A stretch of 64,000 nucleotides of DNA, from positions 96,246 through 160,245 of the forward strand of contig NZ_JANL01000015.1 in NCBI RefSeq assembly GCF_000585255.1. The letters run 5' to 3'. How positions within the stretch are numbered: position 1 is the stretch's first letter; each line of letters starts with the position of its first letter. A program made the translations under genes and the position numbers. This stretch comes from Alkalibacterium sp. AK22. GTDB lineage: Bacteria; Bacillota; Bacilli; Lactobacillales; Carnobacteriaceae_A. Shown piece by piece: positions 1 to 8,820 of this stretch. The notes under the pieces are model-generated. The model worked only from the letters and a program-made list of their open reading frames with translations. It searched no databases and was not told the DNA's origin.

Positions 1-2
1 CT

Positions 3-839
3 GAACTGGAAAAACTGGAAGAACACAAGGCATTTGGTGGCGTGCAATATAAGTATCGTCACCACTCCAGCCTGCTGAACAGCGACATGACTTTCAGCCT
101 TTTTTTACCAGATAAAGAGGCCTTTCCTGATCCACCTGTTTTGTGGTGGCTGTCGGGGCTGACTTGTAACGATGACAACTTTACCCATAAGGCGGGGGCG
201 CAAAGAGCGGCTTCTCGCCTGGGTATAGCCATGGTGGTTCCGGATACGAGTCCGAGAGGCGATTCTGTAGCGGATTCAGAAGACTACGATTTGGGTCAAG
301 GTGCAGGCTTTTATCTGAATGCGACAAAAGAACCCTGGGCCTCTCATTATCAGATGGCAGACTATGTGCTAGACGAACTGACTGATCTGGTGAGAACTGT
401 TTTTGGTTTAAGGGGACCTGAATTTTTGTCGGGCCATTCGATGGGCGGGCACGGCGCACTTGTACTAGGGCTTAAGAACCCAGACCGTTTCCAGTCAATC
501 ACTGCTTTTGCCCCAATCGTCAATCCAAGTCAGGTGCCGTGGGGGGTCAAGGCCTTTACGCATTACCTTGGAGAAGACCCGGCAGACTGGAAGCAGTGGG
601 ATGCACTGGAGCTGCTCAAAGAGCATGCAGGCAAGAAACTGCCGATCCTGATTGACCAAGGGGATGCAGACGGTTTTTACAAAAAAGAACTGGAGCCCGA
701 AGCTTTTGTAGAAGCTGCAGAGGAAGCCGACTATCTGGTAACCTTGCGCATGCAAAAAGGGCATGACCACAGTTACTACACGATTGCGACCTTTATCGAA
801 GAACATCTAGAATTCCATCTGGATCACTTAACTCAATAA
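3..839 (+). CDS. fghA: S-formylglutathione hydrolase (esterase D family), 5' end outside window
   Basis: Serine esterase of the alpha/beta-hydrolase fold that splits S-formylglutathione (or a related thiol formyl ester) to formate in cytosolic formaldehyde detoxification. A GTG at 42 could be read as the start, but the frame stays open to the window edge and the upstream codons read ELEKLEEHKAFGG, which matches the conserved family N-terminus (LEEHKxFGGxQ). The true start therefore lies just before base 1. Nucleophile motif GHSMGG lies about residue 145 of the visible part, with the later GDAD and GHDHSYY segments supplying the acid and histidine. The partner formaldehyde dehydrogenase is not in the window. 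Family assignment is firm; the thiol cofactor in this organism is unknown. Confidence 0.93.
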   Translation, partial: ELEKLEEHKAFGGVQYKYRHHSSLLNSDMTFSLFLPDKEAFPDPPVLWWLSGLTCNDDNFTHKAGAQRAASRLGIAMVVPDTSPRGDSVADSEDYDLGQGAGFYLNATKEPWASHYQMADYVLDELTDLVRTVFGLRGPEFLSGHSMGGHGALVLGLKNPDRFQSITAFAPIVNPSQVPWGVKAFTHYLGEDPADWKQWDALELLKEHAGKKLPILIDQGDADGFYKKELEPEAFVEAAEEADYLVTLRMQKGHDHSYYTIATFIEEHLEFHLDHLTQ

Positions 840-1090
840 TCAGCATCAGCCCTCTATTTAGAACCAGTGCCCGCATAAGTGAGCCACCTGTTTTATATAG
901 GGGGCTAGCTGTCTGTTGTTCAATCATTTCGGGTTATAATTACACTTAGAGCAGATAGCATTAGTTTGCTTTGAAATAAAGTTGTGTAATATCCTATTGT
1001 ATTTAAAAAATGTATCATATGGATTGTTCAGCTTGTACATAACTAAAGAAGCGTGGAGGATACATCTGATTTACTAAGAGGAGGCAAGGT

Positions 1091-1900
1091 ATGAATATTC
1101 AGATTGAACAAATCAGCACAGGCCGTGTCCATGGTTACAGTTTCCGCCCGGCTTACACTGTAAGACAAGCCGTCATTGTTACATTTGGGGGGTCAGAGGG
1201 TAGTTGCTGGTTCGACATGGGGCATGATCTGGCTCTAAAAGGCTACAAAGTGCTCTCACTTTACTACTTTAATAAACCAGAGTTGTCAAAGACGTTGGAT
1301 AAAGTAGACCTTAGTTTTTTTGCCGAAGTCCTGACTTATATCGATCATATATTTCCGGAATCTGAATCAGTCACAGTAGTAGGCGCATCTAGAGGAGCCG
1401 AACTAGCTTTGTTATTGGCCAAAGAATTTTCTGAAGTCTCAAATGTTATTTTATATTCTCCGTCAGCTTTTATGTTTGCCGGTACTAAAAGGGCATCTGC
1501 CTGGGTTATTAATGGGCATGAAGCGCCATATATAAATTTTTCAATCAGGACTCTATGTCATAGACTCTTGAATAGAAATTTAGCTCTTGTAGCTTCTTTT
1601 AACAGAGAGCTAAAGCACAGCAAAAAAATAAACCAGACGTTGATAGACATCTCTAGTTTCGAAGGAAATATTTTAATGTTTGCGGGTGACGATGATTTGA
1701 CATGGCCAAGCGTTGAAATGGGACAAACAATAAAGCATCAGGCTGTTTCAGCTAGAAGCGTAGAATTGTACATATTCAAAGAAGCTGGACACACTTTTTC
1801 AACGGAGAACTATGATGGGGGAACTACTGATGGAAACTCATTTGCCTTTTACAATAGTCTTGAGACGGTAGACATGAGAATGAAAGAATGGGTTACATGA
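1091..1900 (+). CDS. Alpha/beta hydrolase with BAAT/acyl-CoA thioester hydrolase C-terminal-like domain
   Basis: A 269-residue cytosolic protein with no signal peptide. It has an oxyanion-loop TFGGSEG near residue 31, a nucleophile elbow GASRGAE near residue 99, an acid-bearing GDDDLTWPS near residue 205 and a late AGHTF histidine. This order fits the BAAT_C-type hydrolases (acyl-CoA thioesterase or peptidase-like). Unlike eukaryotic BAAT proteins, the first third is only a short strand region. The start is supported by AAGAGGAGG 7 bases upstream. It stands alone between the fghA-like gene and a nitroreductase, and its substrate cannot be told from sequence. Confidence 0.75.
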   Translation: MNIQIEQISTGRVHGYSFRPAYTVRQAVIVTFGGSEGSCWFDMGHDLALKGYKVLSLYYFNKPELSKTLDKVDLSFFAEVLTYIDHIFPESESVTVVGASRGAELALLLAKEFSEVSNVILYSPSAFMFAGTKRASAWVINGHEAPYINFSIRTLCHRLLNRNLALVASFNRELKHSKKINQTLIDISSFEGNILMFAGDDDLTWPSVEMGQTIKHQAVSARSVELYIFKEAGHTFSTENYDGGTTDGNSFAFYNSLETVDMRMKEWVT

Positions 1901-2002
1901 TATAAATTTAGTCAGGGCAAGACTTGGTGCGGATACCTTTTGCAGATTATAAAGTAGCGTTTGCGTATTAGTATATTTATTTTTGAGAAAAGAGGCAGTC
2001 TT

Positions 2003-2632
2003 ATGACAAAAACGAATGACTTTGATGCTATAATGTTGAACCGGCGTTCCGTCAGGGAGTACGATCCCAATGTGAAGATTCCTCGCCGAGACATGCTTGA
2101 AATGATTCAAAAAGCTACACGTGCTCCTTCTTCGGTCAACCTGCAGCCCTGGCGCTTTGTAGTGGTTGACAGCGATGAAGGCAAGGCGAATCTGCGCCCC
2201 TTAGTTCGCTGGAATACCAGGCAAAATGATACCTCAGCAGCTATGGTCCTGATTTTTGGAGACTTGCACTGCTTTGAGTACGGAGAAGAAATTTACGCCA
2301 AAGCAGTGGCGGAAGGCAAGCTATCGGAAGAAGAGAAAGACAGGCAACTGGCAGAAATCATCCCTGAGTACAAAAGTTTCCCTAAAGAAAAAATGAAAAA
2401 AGTCGTCCGGCTCGATTCCTGCCTATCAGCTATGCAGTTCATGCTGGTTGCCAGAAGTTACGGTTATGACACGAATCCTATCGCCGGCTTTGACCACGCT
2501 GAGCTAGCAGAACGTGTGGGTCTGGATAAGGAGCGCTATGTTCCGGTTCTGATGCTGGCTATAGGCAAGGCGCTTGAGCCGGGGGAGGAAACTGTTCGTC
2601 TGGATGCAGCACAGATTACGACCTTCAAGTGA
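2003..2632 (+). CDS. Nitroreductase family FMN oxidoreductase
   Basis: A 209-residue FMN flavoprotein of the nitroreductase fold, expected to reduce nitro, quinone or enone compounds with NAD(P)H in the cytosol. Diagnostic features are the N-terminal NRRSVREYDP motif (FMN phosphate binding), the APSSVNLQPWRFVVV segment and a C-terminal PVLMLAIGK. The open frame continues 14 codons upstream, but the ATG at 2003 is preceded by AAAGAGGCAG and matches the family N-terminus, so I chose it. A hairpin terminator follows. Physiological substrate is unknown; assignment to the superfamily is secure. Confidence 0.9.
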   Translation: MTKTNDFDAIMLNRRSVREYDPNVKIPRRDMLEMIQKATRAPSSVNLQPWRFVVVDSDEGKANLRPLVRWNTRQNDTSAAMVLIFGDLHCFEYGEEIYAKAVAEGKLSEEEKDRQLAEIIPEYKSFPKEKMKKVVRLDSCLSAMQFMLVARSYGYDTNPIAGFDHAELAERVGLDKERYVPVLMLAIGKALEPGEETVRLDAAQITTFK

Positions 2633-2649
2633 ATGTAGGATAGGGATAA

Positions 2650-2678
2650 AGAGCAGCCGCCTGAGCGGGTGCTCTTTT
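2650..2678 (+). terminator. Intrinsic terminator after nitroreductase gene
   Basis: AGAGCAGCCGC, a CTGA loop, GCGGGTGCTCT and then TTTTC form a GC-rich hairpin with one mismatch 17 bases after the stop codon. Confidence 0.75.
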
Positions 2679-2820
2679 CATATGCACACGAGTAAGGGAA
2701 AATCAGCCTGAGTCAGCCCGGGTAATAACTCATATGCCGCGAACGGACAAGCCAGAAATCTATTTGCGTGATGGTGTACACAGAAATGTGAACAGGGACA
2801 ATGGATGTGTACGATGGTGT

Positions 2821-2851
2821 TTGCTATTGTAACCGCTTCACGAACTATACT
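2821..2851 (+). promoter_or_regulatory. Candidate promoter with overlapping cre-like site for the alpha-glucoside operon
   Basis: TTGCTA (2821-2826) and TATACT (2846-2851) are spaced 19 bases, slightly long. Between them, 2828-2841 read on the minus strand as GTGAAGCGGTTACA, which shares the AAGCGNWWNCA core of CcpA cre sites but lacks the usual TG start. A CcpA site at this position would repress the PTS/GH4 operon when glucose is available. Inference from motif only. Confidence 0.45.
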
Positions 2852-2900
2852 ATCATGTGATTAACAAAGAAAAAGGAAAGCATTTCGAGGAGGAAAATGT

Positions 2901-4499
2901 ATGACCAGAGATTTTTGGCAAAAGCTCGGGAAGTCACTGATGACGCCCATATCATTGATAGCAGCTGCCGGTATATTTTTAGGGATAGCTGCTGTTCTGC
3001 AGAATCCAAGTATCGTGGGTGAAAGTTTTGTAGAGATGACAGCTGTGCAAAATGTTATTGGACTGATTCGATCACTTGCGGGAAGTATATTTGGGAACTT
3101 GCCTGTATTGTTTGCAGTCGCCATATCATTTGGACTGGCACAGAAAGAAAAGACCACCGCTGCTTTTTCTGGAGTCATCGGCTTTCTGCTGTTTCATGTC
3201 ACGATTCAATATTTACTGCAAATCAATGGAATAACTGCTGCAACGTACTCCGTCGAAGCATTAATGGAAGCGGGACTGTCGGAACTGGAAGCGACTCAAA
3301 CCGCTTCTCAGTATGAAACGGTTCTTGGTATATTCTCATTGAGAATGAATGTCTTTGGAGGAATTATTGTAGGTATGCTCGTTTCGTTTCTTCATAATAC
3401 TTTCCACACCATTGACTTGCCTACAGCCATCAGCTTTTTTGGAGGCAAACGATTTGTTCCTATTATCACCACAGTGACGGTTCCTTTTCTGGCTATAGCG
3501 ATGTACTTTATCTGGCCATTCTTCGGCGCGGCTATTGAAGCCACAGGGAACGTGATTGCTCAGACAGGTCTTTTGGGTTCTTTCCTATTCGGCTTTTTGG
3601 AAAGACTGCTTATTCCAACAGGACTTCATCATATACTCAATCAGCTGGTTCGCTTTACACCCATTGGGGGTATTGCAGAAATTGATGGTAATCAGGTGGT
3701 AGGGGCATTGAATATTTTCAATACCTCACTGGCACAGGATACACCGGACATGGCAATCATGGCAGATTCCACACGCTTTTTAGCACAGGGAAAAATTCCG
3801 TTTATGGTGTTTGGCTTGCCTGCTGCAGCTTTTGCGATGGTCAAAGTTGCCTATCAGGAAAAGAAAAAAGAAGTGAAAGGCCTGATGTCGGCATCGGGAC
3901 TTGCCAGTTTTACAACAGGGATTACCGAACCTATTGAATTCTCCTTTATTTTTGTCTCACCTGTACTGTTTCTCTTTCATGCAGTCATGGCTGGACTTTC
4001 CTTTATGCTGATGGATGCATTCGGAGTGGTTATTGGCAATGTACAAGGTGGAGTGATCGATTTGTTTGTCTTTGGCATATTGCAGGGAACAGAAACTAAC
4101 TGGTTCTGGGCCGTGCTAGTGGGATTGATTTATGCTCCGATTTACTACTTTGTTTTTAAAACGGTTATTACAAAAAGAAAAGTATTGTCACCGGGCCGTG
4201 ATAGTCATGAAGACGAAAAAGAAATCGACAACTTGCCGAAAGTGTCTGAGGATGAACTGGGAGGAGCGATTGTCGAAGCCTTGGGGGGATCTAGCAATAT
4301 AAATAGTATCGACAACTGTTTTACTCGCCTGAGATTAGTTCTGGGAGATACTGCGCTTGTAGATGAAGTAGCACTCAAAAAAACCGGGGCTGCCGGCATG
4401 GTTAAACTGGATGAAACGAATTATCAGGTCATTTATGGACCAAAAGTTGAAAATATTGCACCAAAAGTGAAGGGAGCTGCAAATTATCATGAAGAATAA
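2901..4499 (+). CDS. PTS alpha-glucoside (maltose-type) transporter subunit IICB
   Basis: A 532-residue membrane permease of the glucose/alpha-glucoside PTS family. It takes up and phosphorylates an alpha-disaccharide, with phosphate coming from HPr and an EIIA encoded elsewhere. Residues 1-425 hold about ten hydrophobic helices with the family TGITEPIEF loop; residues about 440-532 are the EIIB domain with phosphorylated Cys473 in NCFTRL. No EIIA domain is fused. RBS GAGGAGG lies 8 bases upstream. The gene overlaps the GH4 phosphoglucosidase by 11 bases, which points to maltose, trehalulose or a similar alpha-glucoside as substrate. The sugar itself is inference. Confidence 0.9.
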   Translation: MTRDFWQKLGKSLMTPISLIAAAGIFLGIAAVLQNPSIVGESFVEMTAVQNVIGLIRSLAGSIFGNLPVLFAVAISFGLAQKEKTTAAFSGVIGFLLFHVTIQYLLQINGITAATYSVEALMEAGLSELEATQTASQYETVLGIFSLRMNVFGGIIVGMLVSFLHNTFHTIDLPTAISFFGGKRFVPIITTVTVPFLAIAMYFIWPFFGAAIEATGNVIAQTGLLGSFLFGFLERLLIPTGLHHILNQLVRFTPIGGIAEIDGNQVVGALNIFNTSLAQDTPDMAIMADSTRFLAQGKIPFMVFGLPAAAFAMVKVAYQEKKKEVKGLMSASGLASFTTGITEPIEFSFIFVSPVLFLFHAVMAGLSFMLMDAFGVVIGNVQGGVIDLFVFGILQGTETNWFWAVLVGLIYAPIYYFVFKTVITKRKVLSPGRDSHEDEKEIDNLPKVSEDELGGAIVEALGGSSNINSIDNCFTRLRLVLGDTALVDEVALKKTGAAGMVKLDETNYQVIYGPKVENIAPKVKGAANYHEE

Positions 4500-5817
4500 A
4501 AAAAGTAAAATCGTATTAGTAGGTGGAGGGTCTACTTGGACTCCTGGGATACTCAAAGCAATGACGACACACTTACAAACATTTCCTATCGAAGAAATCA
4601 AGTTGTACGATATCGACAAAGAACGTCAAGCGGTGATTGGGGAGTTTGCCAAAATACTGTTCAAGGAAGAAGCACCCGATGTAAAAGTCAGCTACACTAC
4701 GGATGAAGCAGAAGCGTATAAAGATGTCGACTTTGTCTTTTGTCAGATGCGGACAGGGGGCTTTGACATGAGAGAAAAAGATGAAAAAATCCCGATGCGG
4801 TTTGGGGTCATCGGCCAGGAAACCTGTGGAGCAGGAGGTTTTGCTTACGGCTTGCGTTCAATCCGAGATATGGTTCAAATGGTTCATAGTGTCAGGACTT
4901 ACTCTCCGGATGCCTGGATACTCAACTATACGAATCCGGCAGCTATCGTTGCCTTGGCTCTGGATAAGATTTTTCCAGAAGAAGAACGCATTTTGAATAT
5001 TTGTGATCAGCCCGTCAACTTGCTGCGCTCCTTTGCCAGACTGATTGACTACGATGCTAGTAAGCTGGAACCCGTATATTTTGGACTCAATCATTACGGC
5101 TGGTTCAAGCATCTATACGATGAAGCGGGTCAGGATAGAATGCCTGAAATCAAAGAGATTATTTTGAACGGGGGCTTCCGACCTGTTGACGCAGAGCAGC
5201 GTGATCAGTCCTGGCTGGATACGTATGCAATGGTGGAGGATATGCTTGTGGATTTCCCGGACTACTTGCCGAACACTTATCTGCAGTATTATCTGTATCC
5301 AGAATACAAGTTTTCAAAGTCTAATCCGAATCGTACGCGTACAGATGAAGTACGTGAAGGCCGCGAAAAGAAAGTTTTTGACGAATGCCGGCGTATTGTG
5401 GAAAATGGTACAGCAAAAGACTCTACAGTTGTCCACAATGATGCCCATGGAGACATGATGGTTGAAGTAGCGGCTTCGATTTTCCATAATCTGCGAAAAA
5501 CATACGTGGTCATGGTCAGAAACAATGGTATCGTCTCGAACTTGCCTGATGATAGCATGATTGAAGTGGCAGCAAGCTTAAGCATCAACGGGCCTCAACC
5601 GTACGCTGTCGGACCCATTGATACGTTTTATAAAGGGTTGATTGAATCCCAGCATGCGTATGAAAAACTGACAGTAGAGGCTTACATGGAAGAGTCTTAT
5701 ACTAAAGCTTTACAGGCATTGACATTAAACCGTACGATAGTGGATGCCAAAAAAGCGAGAAAGGTTCTGGATGCGCTGATTGAAGCAAACAAGGCTTACT
5801 GGCCGGAACTTAAATAA
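4489..5817 (+). CDS. 6-phospho-alpha-glucosidase, glycoside hydrolase family 4
   Basis: Cytosolic NAD+- and divalent-metal-dependent GH4 enzyme, 442 residues, that hydrolyses the 6-phospho-disaccharide delivered by the overlapping PTS to glucose and glucose 6-phosphate. The NAD-binding loop VGGGSTWTPG lies at residues 9-20, GQETCGAGG near residue 106 is typical of the alpha-specific branch, metal ligand Cys172 lies in NICDQP, and His202 lies in NHYGWF. Length is standard. Homologues are GlvA/MalA of Bacillus and MalH of Fusobacterium. It ends just before a 12-bp perfect-stem terminator shared with the convergent RpiR gene. Confidence 0.93.
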   Translation: MKNKKSKIVLVGGGSTWTPGILKAMTTHLQTFPIEEIKLYDIDKERQAVIGEFAKILFKEEAPDVKVSYTTDEAEAYKDVDFVFCQMRTGGFDMREKDEKIPMRFGVIGQETCGAGGFAYGLRSIRDMVQMVHSVRTYSPDAWILNYTNPAAIVALALDKIFPEEERILNICDQPVNLLRSFARLIDYDASKLEPVYFGLNHYGWFKHLYDEAGQDRMPEIKEIILNGGFRPVDAEQRDQSWLDTYAMVEDMLVDFPDYLPNTYLQYYLYPEYKFSKSNPNRTRTDEVREGREKKVFDECRRIVENGTAKDSTVVHNDAHGDMMVEVAASIFHNLRKTYVVMVRNNGIVSNLPDDSMIEVAASLSINGPQPYAVGPIDTFYKGLIESQHAYEKLTVEAYMEESYTKALQALTLNRTIVDAKKARKVLDALIEANKAYWPELK

Positions 5818-5835
5818 AATCAATTAAATAAAAAT

Positions 5836-5867
5836 AAAATAGACGGGTAGCGTTTCCCGTCTATTTT
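5836..5867. terminator. Bidirectional terminator between GH4 gene and rpiR-type gene
   Basis: AAAATAGACGGG (5836-5847), an 8-base loop and CCCGTCTATTTT (5856-5867) form a perfect 12-bp stem with A and T runs on either side, so it can stop transcription from both convergent genes. Confidence 0.85.
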
Positions 5868-5868
5868 C

Positions 5869-6627
5869 TCATGAATGAGATGTTTCAATATCATAATACT
5901 GTTCGATATACTGATTGTATAAGTAATTGGTCAAATAGTGGATGGAAAAGCGGTCAGTCGCATCAATGGCATTGATTTTGATGGGACTGCTGTAACCATA
6001 AAGCTGATAGTCTGTTAAGTTAGCCAGAGCATTAGACGAAAAGCCGGTCACACTGATTGTCTGTGCACCGGCTACTTTTGCCCGGCTCGCAGCAGCATAA
6101 ACATTGGACGACTGGCTTCCGCTGACACTGACCGCTATAGCTAAATCATTTTTTCCGAGCAGTTGAGCGTTGTATTTCATAATATGCGGATCGATAAACG
6201 TCTGACTGTGCTTACCAACAATCTGAAGTCTCTGGCTGAATTCTTCCGCGGGGAATCGGGAAAGACCAACAGCAAATAACAGGATTGTATCTGCTTTGTG
6301 TATAGCCTGAATCATCTGCTGAACTATATCTGGATTAATCAGCTGCTTTGTTTTGATGATCCTGTCATCCAGCGAATAAAGTTCACCGACAGATTTCTGA
6401 ACAGACAGCACCTTTTTCAGTTGATCTTTAAATTCCTGATAGCCGGAAAAATCCAATTTTTGAGTTAAGCGAACAATTGTATTGGGTGAGGTGTAAAAAT
6501 GACCGGCAACTTCTCTGATTGTCATTTCAGATAACTGTTCTTTGTGATCTAAAAGGTAATTTAAAATCGTGTTTTCATTGTCATTCAAGCGTTTTCGGTT
6601 AGATTCTAGCTTTTCATAAAAATTCAT
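5869..6627 (-). CDS. RpiR/MurR-family transcriptional regulator (HTH_6 plus SIS domain)
   Basis: A 252-residue DNA-binding regulator. Residues 1-77 form an RpiR helix-turn-helix (TIREVAGHFYTSPNTIVRLTQ), and residues from about 105 form a SIS sugar-phosphate isomerase fold with ISVTGFSSN and VSVSGSQSSN loops that would bind a phosphosugar effector. The open frame reaches 6651, but the ATG at 6627 has GAGGAGGG directly upstream (minus strand). It faces the PTS/GH4 operon from the far end, with its terminator shared, and is divergent from glycerate kinase. Control of the alpha-glucoside operon is the likely role, inferred from position. Confidence 0.87.
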   Translation of the reverse strand: MNFYEKLESNRKRLNDNENTILNYLLDHKEQLSEMTIREVAGHFYTSPNTIVRLTQKLDFSGYQEFKDQLKKVLSVQKSVGELYSLDDRIIKTKQLINPDIVQQMIQAIHKADTILLFAVGLSRFPAEEFSQRLQIVGKHSQTFIDPHIMKYNAQLLGKNDLAIAVSVSGSQSSNVYAAASRAKVAGAQTISVTGFSSNALANLTDYQLYGYSSPIKINAIDATDRFSIHYLTNYLYNQYIEQYYDIETSHS

Positions 6628-6736
6628 GATGGCCCTCCTCGTCATAACCATAGTGTATCAGAGAGCATCTATCAATGGCACTATCTTTTATTCTCCGCCG
6701 TATACAATCCATCTAAATAAATAAAGGACTGATTAC

Positions 6737-7879
6737 ATGAAAATAGTCATTGCACCTGATTCATTTAAAGAAAGTATGACCGCTATGGAAGCTGCAACAG
6801 CGATTGAAGAAGGGTTCAAAACGATTATACCTGATGCAGAATACATTAAAGTCCCCATGGCTGACGGTGGTGAAGGGACTGTTCAATCGATTGTTGACGC
6901 GACAAAGGGAAAAATAAAAAATTTGCAAGTGACGGGACCGCTGGGGGACAAGATAGATGCCCACTATGGCTTGTCCGGGGATAAAACCCTTGCCTTTATC
7001 GAAATGGCGGCGTCTTCAGGTCTGGACAAAGTAGAGCCAGCTAGAAGAAATCCGCTGATCACCACAACTTTAGGGTTTGGAGAGCTGATCAGGGATGCTC
7101 TCGACGAAGGAGTTAGTCATATCTTGCTTGGTATTGGGGGCAGTGCCACCAATGATGGAGGCGCAGGAATGATCATGAGCCTAGGGGGGAAGCTGCTTGA
7201 CGGCGATAAACAGGCAATCAGCCCCAACGGAAAGGGACTGGAGGACCTGGTTTATATTGACTTGTCGGATGTGCATCCGCGTGTCAAAGAGGTATCGTTT
7301 CGTGTCGCTTGTGATGTGGACAATCCCTTGACAGGAAAAAGAGGAGCCGCACGTATTTACGGACCACAAAAAGGAGCAACGAAAGAGCAAGTCGAGCGGC
7401 TGGACGAGAATTTGAGCCGTTTTGCCCGCATAATAAAAGAATCGACAGGTAAAGATGTAGAGTCTGTCCCTGGAGCTGGAGCAGCGGGTGGTTTAGGTGC
7501 CGGGATCATGGCCTTCCTAGATGGGCAGCTGGAACGAGGTGGAGATCTGCTTGTTGACATACTGGATCTGACCCAAAAAATGAAAGGATCAGACTTAGTC
7601 GTTACAGGAGAAGGCGGCATCAATCATCAGACGGTATACGGGAAGACGCCGGTCGCTGTATCACGTGTGGCGCACGCACAAGGCATACCTGTAATTGCTC
7701 TAGCCGGATGCTTGGGCGAGGGGTACGAAGCCGTATATGAACACGGCATTCATGCCGCATTCAGCATTCTTCCAGAATTTATGTCTGTTGAAGCGGCTTT
7801 GGATAATGGCTATAAAAACCTAAAACAAACAGCACAAAATTGTGCCCGGCTGATAGCCCTCTCAGGTGTTAAGGAATAA
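6737..7879 (+). CDS. Glycerate kinase (glycerate 2-kinase type, GarK/GlxK family)
   Basis: A 380-residue cytosolic kinase that phosphorylates D-glycerate with ATP, yielding 2-phosphoglycerate in this family. Family landmarks are the N-terminal MKIVIAPDSFKESMTA, MADGGEGT near residue 42, GIGGSATNDGGAGM near residue 135 and GEGGINHQTVYGKTP near residue 295. RBS AAAGGACT precedes the ATG, and a TATACAAT element lies about 35 bases upstream. It is divergent from the RpiR gene but shares no obvious pathway with the alpha-glucoside genes. Length and motifs are complete. Confidence 0.92.
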   Translation: MKIVIAPDSFKESMTAMEAATAIEEGFKTIIPDAEYIKVPMADGGEGTVQSIVDATKGKIKNLQVTGPLGDKIDAHYGLSGDKTLAFIEMAASSGLDKVEPARRNPLITTTLGFGELIRDALDEGVSHILLGIGGSATNDGGAGMIMSLGGKLLDGDKQAISPNGKGLEDLVYIDLSDVHPRVKEVSFRVACDVDNPLTGKRGAARIYGPQKGATKEQVERLDENLSRFARIIKESTGKDVESVPGAGAAGGLGAGIMAFLDGQLERGGDLLVDILDLTQKMKGSDLVVTGEGGINHQTVYGKTPVAVSRVAHAQGIPVIALAGCLGEGYEAVYEHGIHAAFSILPEFMSVEAALDNGYKNLKQTAQNCARLIALSGVKE

Positions 7880-8015
7880 AGAAAAATCTTAAACAGTCTG
7901 ACATTCCAACTCGAGAGCTGGCGGTCGGCTAAGTTATACTGCATACGGTCTAGCCCGTTAACTGCTATCCAAAGTCAGATCATTTCCTGTACAAAGCGTG
8001 CTAAACAGCAGCTTA

Positions 8016-8053
8016 CCTCAAGCGAGCACTCTACGTGCTGCTTGAGGCTTTTT
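8016..8053 (+). terminator. Strong intrinsic terminator downstream of glycerate kinase
   Basis: CCTCAAGC with AGCAC, a TCTAC loop, then GTGCT with GCTTGAGG followed by CTTTTTATT; one bulged G. It lies about 135 bases after the kinase stop, so the transcript would carry a long 3' UTR or end a separate short RNA (7880-8053). Confidence 0.75.
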
Positions 8054-8142
8054 ATTGCGTACATTGAAGGGGGCACCTCTGCTGAAAAGAGCAAAGGTGT
8101 TTACTTTATTGCACTATCTATAGATGCTAATCATGTTTTTTA

Positions 8143-8322
8143 ATCCAACTGAGGAAGGACTCGAAGCCTGAGTCGTCAAGCAAATGGTGGAGCGTTCCAA
8201 CTGGGAGTTCAGCAGTCCCCTGAGTCGTCGCGCAATCGGCTTAGCGTTCCAACTGTGAGGCCAGCAGTCACCTGAGTTGTCACGCAACAGTGTAGCTGTC
8301 CGACTACTAGGACATCTGCTAA
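8143..8322. repeat. Three and a half tandem copies of a 52-bp repeat
   Basis: Units start at 8167, 8219 and 8271, each beginning CCTGAGTYGTC and carrying GCGTTCCAACTG then CAGCAGTC in the first two; the third copy is more diverged. A half copy (CCAACTGAGGAAGG) precedes at 8143. The period of 52 is not a multiple of three, so this is not a coding repeat. A similar ATTCCAACTCGAGAGCTGG word occurs at about 7902-7920. Function unknown. Confidence 0.8.
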
Positions 8323-8468
8323 CATTCAATCCGATGGACACTGTCGGAGGGACCGATTTAGGGATGAGTTTTTTGGTAGCCGTACTTGGGGGACTTGTTA
8401 TGGTTATTTTACTGATTCGAGCCTTGCCCAGATGGTATGCTGCTCAATTTTTTTCTACGAAGAACTGA
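8277..8468 (+). pseudogene. Possible remnant of a small membrane protein (GlsB/YeaQ-like C-terminus)
   Basis: A 63-codon frame runs out of the third tandem repeat. Its last 40 codons encode a glycine-rich hydrophobic helix, GMSFLVAVLGGLVMVILL, followed by a basic tail. This resembles the final helix of transglycosylase-associated (GlsB/YeaQ) small membrane proteins. There is no convincing ribosome binding site and the N-terminal helices of that family are missing, so I read it as a 3' fragment left after repeat insertion or deletion. It could also be chance or a real short membrane peptide. Confidence 0.35.
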
Positions 8469-8530
8469 AAGCAGGATGAATGTGTACAGCACTTGAAGAA
8501 TTAAGCTGAAAAATCAGATTATAAGCTCAT

Positions 8531-8568
8531 AAGCTGTAGATTCTATTTCATCGAATCTGCAGCTTTTT
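8531..8568 (+). terminator. Intrinsic terminator-like hairpin after the gene remnant
   Basis: AAGCTG-T-AGATTC, a loop, then GAATCT-G-CAGCTT and a T run. The stem is 12 bp around one mismatch. Its presence supports the idea that a transcribed gene once ended here. Confidence 0.7.
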
Positions 8569-8755
8569 GCTTGGCAAAAAGCTTGCGTATTTGACTTGTT
8601 TGGCTAACGGTGCATTCCTCAAAAAGCTCACAGAAAAGCTAAGTGGATGCATTTTTAGTTTCTAGGATCAGGCTATAGGGCACCCTACAGTTTAGCTGAA
8701 CAAATCAATATAATTCAGAATATAAGAATTACTGGTGCCGATAGATTATAGGAAG

Positions 8756-8764
8756 TGTTATACT
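8756..8764 (+). promoter_or_regulatory. Extended -10 promoter element for the DUF1295 gene
   Basis: TGTTATACT is a TGn-extended -10 about 57 bases before the chosen ATG at 8821; no good -35 is visible. Confidence 0.45.
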
Positions 8765-8820
8765 AAAGTCATAAAATGCGCTCTGAGCGCTATTATAAAT
8801 TAAAGAGAATGAGGTGTGTT

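Noticed and set aside
495..806. Long antisense frames opposite real genes (for example 495-806, 3475-4023 within coding regions)
   Set aside because: They lack ribosome binding sites, show no recognisable motifs and mirror well-supported genes, so they are codon-structure shadows.
42..839. GTG 42 as the start of the S-formylglutathione hydrolase
   Set aside because: The codons before it encode the conserved LEEHKAFGG family N-terminus, so the gene begins before the window.
7880..8015. tRNA-like or riboswitch element after glycerate kinase
   Set aside because: Some short pairings exist, but no cloverleaf, TTCGA loop or known aptamer core could be found.
8143..8322. CRISPR array
   Set aside because: The repeated unit is contiguous and diverging, with no unique spacers and no cas genes near.
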